Below, in pieces: positions 12,784 through 20,992 of a DNA stretch of 64,000 bases; positions within the stretch are counted from its first letter, which is position 1, and each line of letters begins with the position of its first letter. The translations under genes were made by a program, and so were the position numbers. The DNA comes from Wenzhouxiangella sp042310355 (GTDB lineage: Bacteria > Pseudomonadota > Gammaproteobacteria > Xanthomonadales > Wenzhouxiangellaceae): contig NZ_JBHJMR010000010.1 in NCBI RefSeq assembly GCF_042310355.1, positions 1-64,000 on the forward strand, given 5' to 3'. The notes under the pieces are model-generated. The model did no database searches and was not told the DNA's origin. It saw nothing but the letters and a program-made list of their open reading frames with translations.

Positions 12784-14070
12784 ATGGCCGGTATCGGTAC
12801 GCGGATGCGAGGGTCGCTATGGCGGCTGGCGCGTGACATGGACGATTCGCTGGACCGGCGCGGCTGGCAGTTCCCGCGCCGGGTGGGCAGCGCGATCTGG
12901 CGCAAAGTCTCACCCGTTCTGCTGGGACAGCAATCCAGCGTCGGTGCGCTCGCCCTGCAACGCAGTTCCGGTCGCGGCGCCGACCTGCAAGGGCGGTTCT
13001 GCGCTGCCCCGTTTCGCCAATTCGACGTCTACGAAGGCGGGCAAGTCCACCTGTGCTGCTCCGCCTGGCTACCCACGGCCGCGGGCAACCTCAATACGCA
13101 AAGCTTCGAGGAAGCCTGGAATTCCAGATCGGCACAGGCCATTCGCGCCGGCATCCTCGACGGCAGCTTTCGGCACTGCAACCACGGGGTGTGCCCGGCC
13201 ATCCAGGGCGGCACCCTGCCGACGATAGAGCAAGCGCGCGAGGACCCGGAGTTGCGGCGCATCATCGACCAGCGAGTGACTCGGCTCGACGCCCTGCCCT
13301 GGTTCGTCAACCTGTGCAACGACGCTTCCTGCAACCTGTGGTGCCCCAGCTGTCGCACGCACCGCATCAACCATACCGAAGGCGACACGCTGGCCAAGCT
13401 GCGCAAGGTGCAGGACGAGATCGAGCACACCCTGTTTGCAGAGCCCAGCGACCGGCATTTCCACGTTAACGTGACCGGCTCCGGTGACCCGTTCGCCTCG
13501 CGCATCTTCCGCGAATTCCTGTTCAGCATCGACGGGAAGGACTTTCCCAACCTGGGCATCAACCTGCAGACCAACGGCGTGCTGCTCACCCCCAAGAACT
13601 GGCGGCGAATGCACCGCATCCACCGCAATATCGACACGGTGCTGGTTTCCTTCGACGCGGCGCGGCCCGAGACCTACGCGGTCACGCGACGCGGCGGCCA
13701 CTGGGCATCGCTGCTGGAAAACGTGCGCGCCCTGGGCGAGTTCCGGCGCCGCGGCGAACTGGGTCAGCTGCGGCTGGACTTCGTGGTGCAGCAGGCCAAT
13801 TACCGCGAAATGCCGGCCTTCGTCGAGCTGGCCGAATCCATGGGCGCGGACTACGCCAGTTTCTCGAAAGTGCTTGACTGGGGCACCTGGTCGCGCTCGG
13901 TGTTCGAGCTGCAGTGCATCTGGCAAGAGGACCACCCCGAATTCGACCAGTTCCTCGAGGTCATGCGCGATCCTGCGCTGGCCCGGCCGAGCGTCGTTCT
14001 CGGCAATCTCGCACCCTTTCGGGAGATGGCGATGCACCAGGCTGCACCAAGGTCCGCTGCAGCCGGCTAG
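12784..14070 (+). CDS. Radical SAM protein with N-terminal SPASM-like cysteine domain
   Basis: The 428-residue protein has two cysteine regions. A SPASM-like segment (FCAAPFRQFDVYEGGQVHLC, Cys near residue 74 onward, then GNLNTQSFEEAWNS and a later HGVCPA) comes first. The radical SAM triad CNLWCPSC (CX3CX2C, about 183-190) follows. Downstream blocks fit a radical SAM barrel: VTGSGDPFASRIF for the GGE region, then INLQTNGVLLT and VLVSFDAARPETY. The SPASM-before-radical-SAM order is the reverse of the usual maturase. The substrate is unknown. The start is uncertain: a GTG at 12733 and ATGs at 12784 and 12805 are all in frame with no strong ribosome site. No precursor peptide was found nearby. 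Confidence 0.75.
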   Translation: MAGIGTRMRGSLWRLARDMDDSLDRRGWQFPRRVGSAIWRKVSPVLLGQQSSVGALALQRSSGRGADLQGRFCAAPFRQFDVYEGGQVHLCCSAWLPTAAGNLNTQSFEEAWNSRSAQAIRAGILDGSFRHCNHGVCPAIQGGTLPTIEQAREDPELRRIIDQRVTRLDALPWFVNLCNDASCNLWCPSCRTHRINHTEGDTLAKLRKVQDEIEHTLFAEPSDRHFHVNVTGSGDPFASRIFREFLFSIDGKDFPNLGINLQTNGVLLTPKNWRRMHRIHRNIDTVLVSFDAARPETYAVTRRGGHWASLLENVRALGEFRRRGELGQLRLDFVVQQANYREMPAFVELAESMGADYASFSKVLDWGTWSRSVFELQCIWQEDHPEFDQFLEVMRDPALARPSVVLGNLAPFREMAMHQAAPRSAAAG

Positions 14071-14117
14071 TGGGCCATGCGGCTAATTAGGTAACACTCA
14101 GCCGCATGGCCCACTAG
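14067..14117. terminator. Perfect 18-bp palindrome at a convergent gene junction
   Basis: The arms CTAGTGGGCCATGCGGCT and AGCCGCATGGCCCACTAG enclose a 15-nt AT-rich loop. The left arm overlaps the stop codon of the radical SAM gene, and the right arm ends two bases before the stop codon of the opposite gene. It is placed to act as a bidirectional terminator, though it lacks a clear T-run. Part of one arm recurs at 8803-8817. Confidence 0.65.
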
Positions 14118-14119
14118 AA

Positions 14120-15325
14120 TCAGCCCCCGCCGGCATCCTCTTCGGGATCCGGCTCGCCATTTTCCGGATCATCCAGCACCGGATCCTCGACGCGATCGCC
14201 GGGCGCGTCGACCGGAATCGGTTCATCCTCCCAGGCTTCGAGGTTACCTTCGTCGTCGAGATACTGCCGCAGTCGATGACGGCGCGAGCGCTCGTTTTCG
14301 AACTGGATCTCGAGGGTGAAAGTCAGGCGCCAGTCGCTGCGGCGCTCGCCGGTGTCGAAGTCCTTGGGCCAGGCGTGCTCGGGCTGAATCTCGTAGTAGA
14401 GCCAGTGCCTGAGGAACTGGCGGCGATAGCGCACGGCCGCGAAGTATTCCTCGGTCTCGAAGCGGGGCTCGGTGTAGCCCCAGGCGCCCACCTCGGCCCG
14501 GATGGCGCTGCGTGTATCGAGCTGCCGGAACGAGACCAGGCCCGTGCGCCAGTCGATGCCGTCGGAGGCCTCCGACCAGGTGCCCCGGGCACTCCAGCGC
14601 AGCAGGCGGTCCCGGTCGGGCAGCCATTCCCAGTCCAGGCGACTGGTCAGACCGAAGCCGTCCTCGCGCTCCCAGAAGGCCGACTGGGTCACGCGGCCGA
14701 GGGTGCGGTCGGTCAGCCCGCGGATGTAGCGATACCGGCCGCGAATACGGGGATTGAGCGAGCCGCTGCTCACGCGCACGGTGCCGTCGATGTCGAACCG
14801 GCTCCGGGTGCGCTCGCTGGCGAGGAAGCGCAGGCCCAGGCGGGTCCGGTTTTCCGGGTCGTCGAATGCGCCGGTGTCAGCGAAGTCGCCCTCCAGGTCC
14901 TCGTCGCGGGCGACCAGCAGACGTACACGTTCGGACAGGCGCGGCAGGATCAGGTTGGCCCGGACCGAGACGCGGTGTTGCCAGCCCTCGTCCTGGTCCC
15001 AGCGCGCGGCGTTGCGCAGGCGGATGAAACTACCCACGGGATTCTCTTCGAGCGTGCGCGGGTCGCCGAAGAAGCCGTCGAACCAGGCGGCCGGCTCGCA
15101 CAGGCGCCGGCTGAGGTAGGAGTGGGTGAAATCAAGCCAGCCCTCCGGCCGACCGTCTTCGTCGCGGCAGGAAACATCCATCAGCCGCTGCTGCGTCGCC
15201 TTGCGCTCGGCCTTCTTCTGTTCGGCATCGCTCGCATCGCCGGAATCGTCCGGCGGGGGGTCGGCAACCGCTGCCATCGACAGGAGCGCGAGCGCCGCGA
15301 GCGACCAGGCTGCCCGCAGATTCAT
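14120..15325 (-). CDS. Predicted outer-membrane-like exported protein, unknown function
   Basis: The 401-residue protein starts at an ATG giving a good signal peptide (MNLRAAWSLAALALLSMAAV, cleavage after ADA/VAD); a longer upstream frame is less likely. After an acidic/basic linker it has a Cys-containing segment (VSCRDEDG and LSRRLCEP). Many alternating strands rich in Arg, Trp and Tyr follow, for example QHRVSVRANLILPRL, LRFLASERTRSRFDI and EYFAAVRYRRQFLRHWLYY. That pattern suggests a beta-barrel or beta-sandwich. The C-terminal 50 residues are acidic and Pro-rich. I do not recognise the family. It is convergent with the radical SAM gene and divergent from srkA. Confidence 0.6.
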   Translation of the reverse strand: MNLRAAWSLAALALLSMAAVADPPPDDSGDASDAEQKKAERKATQQRLMDVSCRDEDGRPEGWLDFTHSYLSRRLCEPAAWFDGFFGDPRTLEENPVGSFIRLRNAARWDQDEGWQHRVSVRANLILPRLSERVRLLVARDEDLEGDFADTGAFDDPENRTRLGLRFLASERTRSRFDIDGTVRVSSGSLNPRIRGRYRYIRGLTDRTLGRVTQSAFWEREDGFGLTSRLDWEWLPDRDRLLRWSARGTWSEASDGIDWRTGLVSFRQLDTRSAIRAEVGAWGYTEPRFETEEYFAAVRYRRQFLRHWLYYEIQPEHAWPKDFDTGERRSDWRLTFTLEIQFENERSRRHRLRQYLDDEGNLEAWEDEPIPVDAPGDRVEDPVLDDPENGEPDPEEDAGGG

Positions 15326-15444
15326 GACACAATCCTCATCGGCAAGAGATCTTCCAAACCCGAAACCAGCCCACAGTATCCTATGCATCGCATCATACGA
15401 CATGACGGAACACCCGCCCACCGGCCGCGCGCCGCAAGCCGCTC

Positions 15445-16443
15445 ATGAGCGGTACCGACACCGCGCGACCCTACGATGACCTCGGCCCCGAGGTGGTGCT
15501 CGATCCCGTCGACGCCCTGGGACTGCACAGCGACGGCCGGCTGCTGGCCCTGAACAGTTTCGAGAACCGCGTCTGGCAAGTCGGGCTCGAGGACGAGGCG
15601 CCGGTGGTGGTCAAGTTCTATCGTCCCGAGCGCTGGCGCGACGAGGCCATCGAGGAGGAGCACAGCTTCAGCCTGGAGCTGGTCGATGCCGGACTGTCGG
15701 TCGTCGCGCCGCTGAGCATCGGCGGCCAGACGCTGCATCGCCATGCCGGCTTCCGATTCGCGGTCTTTCCCCGCCGCGGTGGCCACGCGCCGGAGCCGGC
15801 GCATGAAGCGACCCTGCGCGTTCTCGGGCGCACGCTCGGGCGCATGCACGCCGTGGGCGCCGCGAGCCGATTCCACTACCGCCCCGAGCTGACCGTGGCC
15901 GAACGCGGCCGCGAACCGGTCGACTGGCTGGTCGACAATCAATGGCTGCCGGCGCATCTCGAAGACGCCTTTTCGACCCTGTCCGAACATCTGCTCGAGA
16001 GCATAGCCGCCGCATTCGAGCGCGCCGGGTCCGTTCGCCGCATCCGCCTGCACGGCGACTGCCACCCCGGCAACATCCTCTGGCGCGACGAGACGGCGCA
16101 TTTCGTCGACCTCGACGACTGCCTCACCGGGCCGGCCGTGCAGGATCTGTGGATGCTCATCTCGGGTGAACGCATCGACCGCGAGCAGCAGCTCGGCTGG
16201 CTGATCGAGGAATACCGCCGCTTCCACGACTTCGACCCGCGAGAGCTGCACCTGATCGAGGCGCTGCGCACCCTGCGAATGATCTACTACCAGGCCTGGC
16301 TCGCCCGGCGCTGGGACGATCCGGCCTTTCCGGCCGCCTTCCCCTGGTTCGGCGAAGAACGCCACTGGGAGAACGTGATCGGGCAATTGCGCGAACAGCT
16401 GGGCGAAATGGCCGAGCCGCCGCTGAGCCTGGCCCATGTCTGA
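15445..16443 (+). CDS. srkA: Stress response serine/threonine kinase SrkA (YihE/RdoA family)
   Basis: The 332-residue protein has the aminoglycoside-phosphotransferase-like kinase fold of SrkA. Visible features are the N-terminal LNSFENRVWQVGLED loop, the lysine strand VVVKFYRPERW, the catalytic loop HGDCHPGNILW (about 203-213) and the metal-binding DLDDC (about 223-227). In E. coli SrkA is a cytoplasmic kinase that protects cells during stress, including Cpx-related envelope stress. The start is the ATG at 15445. The gene overlaps the next by 8 bases, so the two are translationally coupled. A Spy/CpxP-like lipoprotein gene lies close by on the other strand, consistent with an envelope-stress neighbourhood. 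Confidence 0.92.
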   Translation: MSGTDTARPYDDLGPEVVLDPVDALGLHSDGRLLALNSFENRVWQVGLEDEAPVVVKFYRPERWRDEAIEEEHSFSLELVDAGLSVVAPLSIGGQTLHRHAGFRFAVFPRRGGHAPEPAHEATLRVLGRTLGRMHAVGAASRFHYRPELTVAERGREPVDWLVDNQWLPAHLEDAFSTLSEHLLESIAAAFERAGSVRRIRLHGDCHPGNILWRDETAHFVDLDDCLTGPAVQDLWMLISGERIDREQQLGWLIEEYRRFHDFDPRELHLIEALRTLRMIYYQAWLARRWDDPAFPAAFPWFGEERHWENVIGQLREQLGEMAEPPLSLAHV

Positions 16444-17089
16444 CGGGCGTCTGCCGCTCGACCGAGATGCATTCGAGTCCGCCGCCGAAGGGCTTCGCCG
16501 GCACGGCTGGTGGGTGGGCGAGAATGCGCTCGATGAAAGTCTCGTCGAGCAATTGCGCGCCGACCTGCACGAGCTGATGCGAGCCGACAGGCTGCATCGC
16601 GCTGGCATCGGCCGCGACAAGGACTTCCAGGTCGATCGCAGCATTCGCAGCGACCGCGTCTTCTGGCTAACGCGCGAGCGCACCGTCCAGGAGCGATTCA
16701 TTCAGCGAATGGAACAACTACGCCTGGCGCTCAATCGCGAACTCTTTCTCGGTCTGTTCGAGTTCGAGGCTCACTACGCGCATTATCCACCGGGCGGCCT
16801 ATACCGCAAGCACTTAGACAGCTTTCGCGGTGCGGCCAACCGCCTCGTCTCGGCCGTCGCCTACCTCACCGACAACTGGCGGCCGGGAGACGGCGGCGAG
16901 CTGGTGATCTACGGCGAGGACCAGGAGCGCATCCTGACCACGGTAGAACCGCGCGCCGGAACCTTTGTGCTTTTCCTGAGCGAGGAAGTCCCGCACGAAG
17001 TTCTGCCTTCCCGCACCGATCGCACCAGCATCGCCGGGTGGTTCCGGCTCAACGCTTCCATCGCCGGGCAGGTCGATCCCGCAAGGTAG
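16436..17089 (+). CDS. 2OG-Fe(II) dioxygenase (prolyl-4-hydroxylase-like)
   Basis: The 217-residue protein belongs to the Fe(II)/2-oxoglutarate oxygenases. The metal triad is visible as KHLDS (His and Asp near residues 126/128) and VPHEVLPS (His near 186). The 2-oxoglutarate-binding Arg follows in DRTSIAGWFRL (about 192-202). The segments HYPPGGLYRKHLDSF and LTDNWRPGDGGELVIY are typical of the P4H/PKHD branch. The substrate is not evident; protein hydroxylation is possible. It begins inside the last codons of srkA, so the two are probably one operon. Confidence 0.85.
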   Translation: MSDGRLPLDRDAFESAAEGLRRHGWWVGENALDESLVEQLRADLHELMRADRLHRAGIGRDKDFQVDRSIRSDRVFWLTRERTVQERFIQRMEQLRLALNRELFLGLFEFEAHYAHYPPGGLYRKHLDSFRGAANRLVSAVAYLTDNWRPGDGGELVIYGEDQERILTTVEPRAGTFVLFLSEEVPHEVLPSRTDRTSIAGWFRLNASIAGQVDPAR

Positions 17090-17098
17090 AAGCGCGAA

Positions 17099-17848
17099 TC
17101 AGCGGGTCGGAGACAACAGCTTGGGAAGCAGCTCCGGCCGCTCCTCGGCCAGCTTGCGCATCTGCGCCTCGTCGAGGGTATCGAGCAGCTGCCTCATCCA
17201 TTCGGCTTCGGCGCGCGCACGCGCATCGAGCGCCGCCACCCGGCTGTCGATCAACGCCTCGAGCCGTTCGCGGTCGTCGGCCTGCAGGGCCTCACGCAGG
17301 TTCTCGGCCGCCTGCACCAGCTCCTGCCGCGACTGCCTGGCCGTGGCCTGCAAGGCTTCGTGCGCCTCGGCAATCTGCGCCGTCTGTTCGTCGGACAACT
17401 CGAGCGCACCGGCAATGGATTCGTCCTCCCACCAAGGGGCACGGCTTCCTCGACGAAGAGCCTGGCCATCCCCGGACTCCCCTTCGCCCCGACGGAACGC
17501 CTCGGCTCGTTCACGTATAGCCTCTCTTCGCTCCTGCCGCTCGGGATCATCCGTGCGCTCCCGCCGCAGTTCGCGCATGCGCTCTCGCAGGGCGGTGCGA
17601 CGCTCGGGATCGCGCATCAGCTCCTGCATGGCTTCGGGGTCATCCGCCATCGCCCGCAGGTCCTCCCGGGACAGTTCTTCGACCGGCCGCTCGGCCGCTC
17701 CCGATTGCTCCGAACTCGAAGCTTCCGGCGCGGATTCGGCTGCCGCCGTGTCCGGCGACGAAGCCGGCGCGGTGTCGGAGTCATCCTGCGAGTTGCAGCC
17801 CGCAAGCACAGTCACGGCCACCAGTAGCAACCAGGTCTTACGCAGCAT
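17099..17848 (-). CDS. Spy/CpxP-like periplasmic lipoprotein
   Basis: The 249-residue protein begins MLRKTWLLLVAVTVLAGC, a lipoprotein signal with Cys18 as the lipidation site. The ATG at 17848 is preferred over a GTG at 17857 because AGGAG lies 8 bases before it. A low-complexity linker rich in Ser, Ala and Glu follows, then a highly charged Arg/Glu helix. Residues about 145-245 form a helical domain (ELSDEQTAQIAEAHEALQ and later DTLDEAQMRKL) with the L-T/S-x-x-Q-like spacing of Spy/CpxP chaperones. A role in envelope protein quality control is inferred. It is convergent with the oxygenase gene, 9 bases apart. Confidence 0.65.
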   Translation of the reverse strand: MLRKTWLLLVAVTVLAGCNSQDDSDTAPASSPDTAAAESAPEASSSEQSGAAERPVEELSREDLRAMADDPEAMQELMRDPERRTALRERMRELRRERTDDPERQERREAIRERAEAFRRGEGESGDGQALRRGSRAPWWEDESIAGALELSDEQTAQIAEAHEALQATARQSRQELVQAAENLREALQADDRERLEALIDSRVAALDARARAEAEWMRQLLDTLDEAQMRKLAEERPELLPKLLSPTR

Positions 17849-17892
17849 TGTCACCACTCCTGAATCGTCAAAGCTTCAATGATAATCACGAA

Positions 17893-17919
17893 TCCGCCCC
17901 GCCGAAACGGCGGGGCGGA
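17893..17919 (-). terminator. GC-rich hairpin after the beta-helix gene
   Basis: The perfect 12-bp arms TCCGCCCCGCCG and CGGCGGGGCGGA enclose a 3-nt loop, 10 bases beyond the stop codon of the minus-strand beta-helix gene. The following sequence on the minus strand is AT-rich but lacks a clean U-run. Confidence 0.65.
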
Positions 17920-17929
17920 AAGGCGCCGG

Positions 17930-20188
17930 TCAGGGCTGCTCGAAGCGATCGCTGAAGATAGCGTCCGCCTGCGAGGCAGCCTCGTAGGCACCCATGTCGA
18001 GCGCCGCGCCGACGACACGGGGAAAGCCCGGACCACGCTGATCGTAGTCGGGCGCGAAACTGCCCGCGCTGCCGGCGTCGATGGCGGGGCTTTCGGCCTG
18101 CAGGGCATGCGTCCAGCCGGCGTTGCCACCGTTATTGGCCAGGGGTTCGAGCAATGGGTTGGTGTCCAGGATATTGCCGCCGTTGTCGACGTAGTCGGAG
18201 TACTTGGCCCCGGCCAGCAGCGAGTCGGAAACACCGCAGTCCTCGGTACCACGCAGATCCTGGTAGAGCCCGGTCTGGTTCTCGTTGCCCGCGAGGATCG
18301 AATTGCTGATGTTGCAGGTCGTCAGGCTGTTGTAGACCCCGCCGCCGTATTCGTAGGCATAGTTGTTGGCGATGGTCGAGTACTTGATCTCGGCCGACAT
18401 GTCGCCCCTGAAACGAACACCGCCGCCGAGGTTGGCCGAACCGTTACCGGAAACCGTGGAGTTCTTGAGAAACACCTGGCTACCCGAACCAAAGTCGGCA
18501 AAAATGGCGCCGCCACCCGTGGCCCCCCCGGAGTTGGCATAGTTGCCGCTCATTTCATTGTACTTGACCTCGACCAGGACGTTCTCCGCCGAACTCGCGA
18601 ACAGGCTCATGCCCCCACCGCAACTGGCCTGGTTCTGGTAGAAGATCGAGTGGCCCACGCCGGCCTCGTTGGGCGTGCCGGTCAAGCGAAGACCGCCACC
18701 ACAGCCGCTGGACACATTGTTGGAGAACGCGGAATACTCAAAGCCGAAATCGGAACTGTTGGCGACGACCTGGAACCCGCCGCCGCCTCCGGATTGGGCC
18801 TCGTTCTGGCCCACGAAAACGTCGGTGCCGTAGAAGGCGCCGTCGGTGACGACGGCGCGGACCGCACCGCCGTCGCCGCTGTAGGTCGCGTTGTTGTCGA
18901 ACGAGGAGTTCTGGAAGGTGATTTCCGAGGCGTTGACCTGGGCGAGCAGGCCGCCGCCACCACCCGAATCGTTGTTGTTGCCGGAGAAGGTAACCCCGTC
19001 GAGGGTGCCCGGGACCGTGTCGTCCAGGTTCAGATAGAGCCCGCCCCCGCCGGTGGCGGACTCGTTGCCGCTGAACTGGTGATCGCCGCTGAACTCGACG
19101 AACTTGACCGGATCGGAAATGGTGCCTTCATCACCGTACAGGACGTTGATCGATGCCCCGCCGCCGGTTGATCCGGCGCTGTTGCCATTGAATTCGTTGC
19201 TCTCGAGCAAGATGTCCGCCTGCTGGAAAGCATTCTGATCTTCCAGCAGGTAGAGCCCACCACCGCTGTAGTAGGCATCGTTGCTGTAAAAGGTATTGTC
19301 GCTGAGATCAACCGTGGCATAGCCAAGGTCGGCCTGGATGCCACCGCCATTGCCGTACTTGGCTGCGTTGTTCTCGAAATCGCTGTACTTGATATCGACG
19401 TAGGCATAGTCGTTCAGTTCGAGGTGCAGACCCCCGCCACCGCCATTGACGACGGCGTTGGAGGAAAAAGTGCTGCTCGAGATCTGGATGTCCGATTGAA
19501 CCGGCATGCGCACGCCGACACCGCCAGCGTAACCGGCCGTACCCGTGACCGTATTGCCGGAGATTTGCGCGGCGAGCATCAGCAGCTCACCGGCGCCACT
19601 ATAGGGTTCGTGCCAGACGCCGCCGCCGGCCTCTGAAACGACATTCCCGTCGATGGTTGCATCGGACAATTGCAGGGAATTGGCATAGGAAAGGATGCCG
19701 CCGCCTCGCGTACCGCCGCCGCCCGTAATCGTGACCTGGGCGATCTGCACGGTGTCCGCGTTGTAATCCGCGTCATCGTTGTATTTGGCGTAGAAGACCG
19801 GCGCGTCGCCGGTTCCCTGGATGGTGATGTCATTGTCACCGTCAATGCTGACCGACTGCCCGATCGGCAGGGTGGAGCCATCGAAGTACAGGCCGTCCGT
19901 ACCGAGCGTGATCGTTCCGCTCAGCCCGGAAGCGAAGACGATCGCATCCTGGCCCGACTCTCCGGCCGGGCACCCGTCCCAATCACTGTTCGTCGTCGAT
20001 GCGTAAAGCGCCGCACGCAGCGAACACTGCCCGGTGCTCAGACCGTCGTCGAGCGTGTCGACCGTGATGGTGGCCGCCTGCAGCGAACCGGCAGCCAGCG
20101 CGCCGCTGACCGCCGCCGTCAGCGGTGCGATCTTCGGCTTGATGTTCTGACGAAACTCGTACTTGGTCGTTGTTTGATACTTGCTCAC
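17930..20188 (-). CDS. CSLREA/choice-of-anchor Q beta-helix surface protein with IFSDRFE tail
   Basis: The 752-residue protein starts at GTG, 7 bases after GGAGG. It has a long, lysine-containing N-region and a hydrophobic export segment (APLTAAVSGALAAGSLQAAT). A CSLREA-type motif (GQCSLRAALYAS) follows near residue 55. About 550 residues of right-handed beta-helix repeats, with GGGG turns and NSxFxxN rungs, make up the core. A choice-of-anchor Q region (NPLLEPLANNGG, then SPAIDAGSAG and DMGAYE) leads to the tail DAIFSDRFEQP. It is probably a secreted or surface protein. It resembles the three paralogues at 30-36 kb in architecture but not closely in sequence. No transporter barrel is present, so it is not a classical autotransporter. 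Confidence 0.8.
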   Translation of the reverse strand: MSKYQTTTKYEFRQNIKPKIAPLTAAVSGALAAGSLQAATITVDTLDDGLSTGQCSLRAALYASTTNSDWDGCPAGESGQDAIVFASGLSGTITLGTDGLYFDGSTLPIGQSVSIDGDNDITIQGTGDAPVFYAKYNDDADYNADTVQIAQVTITGGGGTRGGGILSYANSLQLSDATIDGNVVSEAGGGVWHEPYSGAGELLMLAAQISGNTVTGTAGYAGGVGVRMPVQSDIQISSSTFSSNAVVNGGGGGLHLELNDYAYVDIKYSDFENNAAKYGNGGGIQADLGYATVDLSDNTFYSNDAYYSGGGLYLLEDQNAFQQADILLESNEFNGNSAGSTGGGASINVLYGDEGTISDPVKFVEFSGDHQFSGNESATGGGGLYLNLDDTVPGTLDGVTFSGNNNDSGGGGGLLAQVNASEITFQNSSFDNNATYSGDGGAVRAVVTDGAFYGTDVFVGQNEAQSGGGGGFQVVANSSDFGFEYSAFSNNVSSGCGGGLRLTGTPNEAGVGHSIFYQNQASCGGGMSLFASSAENVLVEVKYNEMSGNYANSGGATGGGAIFADFGSGSQVFLKNSTVSGNGSANLGGGVRFRGDMSAEIKYSTIANNYAYEYGGGVYNSLTTCNISNSILAGNENQTGLYQDLRGTEDCGVSDSLLAGAKYSDYVDNGGNILDTNPLLEPLANNGGNAGWTHALQAESPAIDAGSAGSFAPDYDQRGPGFPRVVGAALDMGAYEAASQADAIFSDRFEQP

Positions 20189-20317
20189 GCCAATACCTCC
20201 CTGGAAAACTGGCCAGTTTCTTTGCTCGTGCCTGCTTTTACGTAAATTCCGGCCGAAACATGACAGCCTGTGCCGAAATTTTTTTCACTTTTTCGAAGGC
20301 GAAACAAGTGCGTCTAA

Positions 20318-20346
20318 TTGACCGGTCGGTCAGTCAATGATAGAAT
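20318..20346 (+). promoter_or_regulatory. Sigma-70 promoter of the tetR gene overlapped by a TetR operator
   Basis: TTGACC (20318-20323), a 17-base spacer and TAGAAT (20341-20346) form a near-consensus promoter. The dyad TGACCGGTCGGTCAGT (20319-20334) covers the -35 box and half the spacer. The expected transcript start falls at or next to the ATG at 20354, implying a leaderless message. A second, 14/16 identical operator lies at 21028-21043. Confidence 0.75.
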
Positions 20347-20353
20347 CGCCAGC

Positions 20354-20980
20354 ATGAACGATCCCGCCACCCGCGACCCGGAACTCACCCGCTCCCGCAT
20401 CCTGCAGGCCGGTTTCGACCTGTTCGTCGACCGCGGCTTCGCCGCCGTGAGCATGCGCGAGCTGGCCGAGCGCTCGGGCGTGACCAAGAGCCTGATCCAC
20501 CATCACTTCGGCACCAAGGAAGGCCTGTGGGATGCCGTGAAGGAAGCTGCCTTCGCGCGCTATTACGAAGGCCAGAAGGACGAGCTCGAAGGCGCCGAAA
20601 CGCCGGATTCGGGACTACTGCGCAACGGCGTCATCCGCTACTTCCGCTTTTTGCAGGAAAACCCCAAGGTCGTGCGGCTGTTCACCTGGATGCACCTCGA
20701 GGGCGACACGGCCTGCAACGAAATGGACGCCGAACTGGTGGCCCTCGGCGCGCGCCGCGTGCGTGAGGCGCAGGAGGCCGGGCTGCTGCGCTCCGACGTC
20801 AACCCGACCCACGTCGTTACCGTGTTCATCCACGCCTGCTCGCAGTGGTTCGAGGTGCGACCCCAGCACAAGAACTGGGAGGGCATCGGCAGCGATGACG
20901 AGTACCTCGACGATTTCCTCAAGATCTTCATGGACGGCCTGGCGCCCAGGGCGCCCAGTCCGGAATCCGACGGCAACTGA
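20354..20980 (+). CDS. TetR-family repressor of the adjacent RND efflux operon
   Basis: The 208-residue protein has an N-terminal helix-turn-helix typical of the family: SRILQAGFDLFVDRGFAAVS, then MRELAERSGVTKSLIHHHFG and KEGLWDAV (about residues 13-62). The C-terminal ligand domain is divergent. The ATG at 20354 is chosen because the promoter -10 box ends 8 bases before it. Its own promoter contains a matching dyad, so autorepression is likely. The adaptor gene follows 12 bases after the stop codon, so repressor and pump share an operon. The inducing ligand is unknown. Confidence 0.9.
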   Translation: MNDPATRDPELTRSRILQAGFDLFVDRGFAAVSMRELAERSGVTKSLIHHHFGTKEGLWDAVKEAAFARYYEGQKDELEGAETPDSGLLRNGVIRYFRFLQENPKVVRLFTWMHLEGDTACNEMDAELVALGARRVREAQEAGLLRSDVNPTHVVTVFIHACSQWFEVRPQHKNWEGIGSDDEYLDDFLKIFMDGLAPRAPSPESDGN

Positions 20981-20992
20981 GACCCATCGATC

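Noticed and set aside
17930..20188. Classical autotransporter
   Set aside because: There is no C-terminal 12-strand barrel; the C-terminus is a choice-of-anchor Q region with the short tail.
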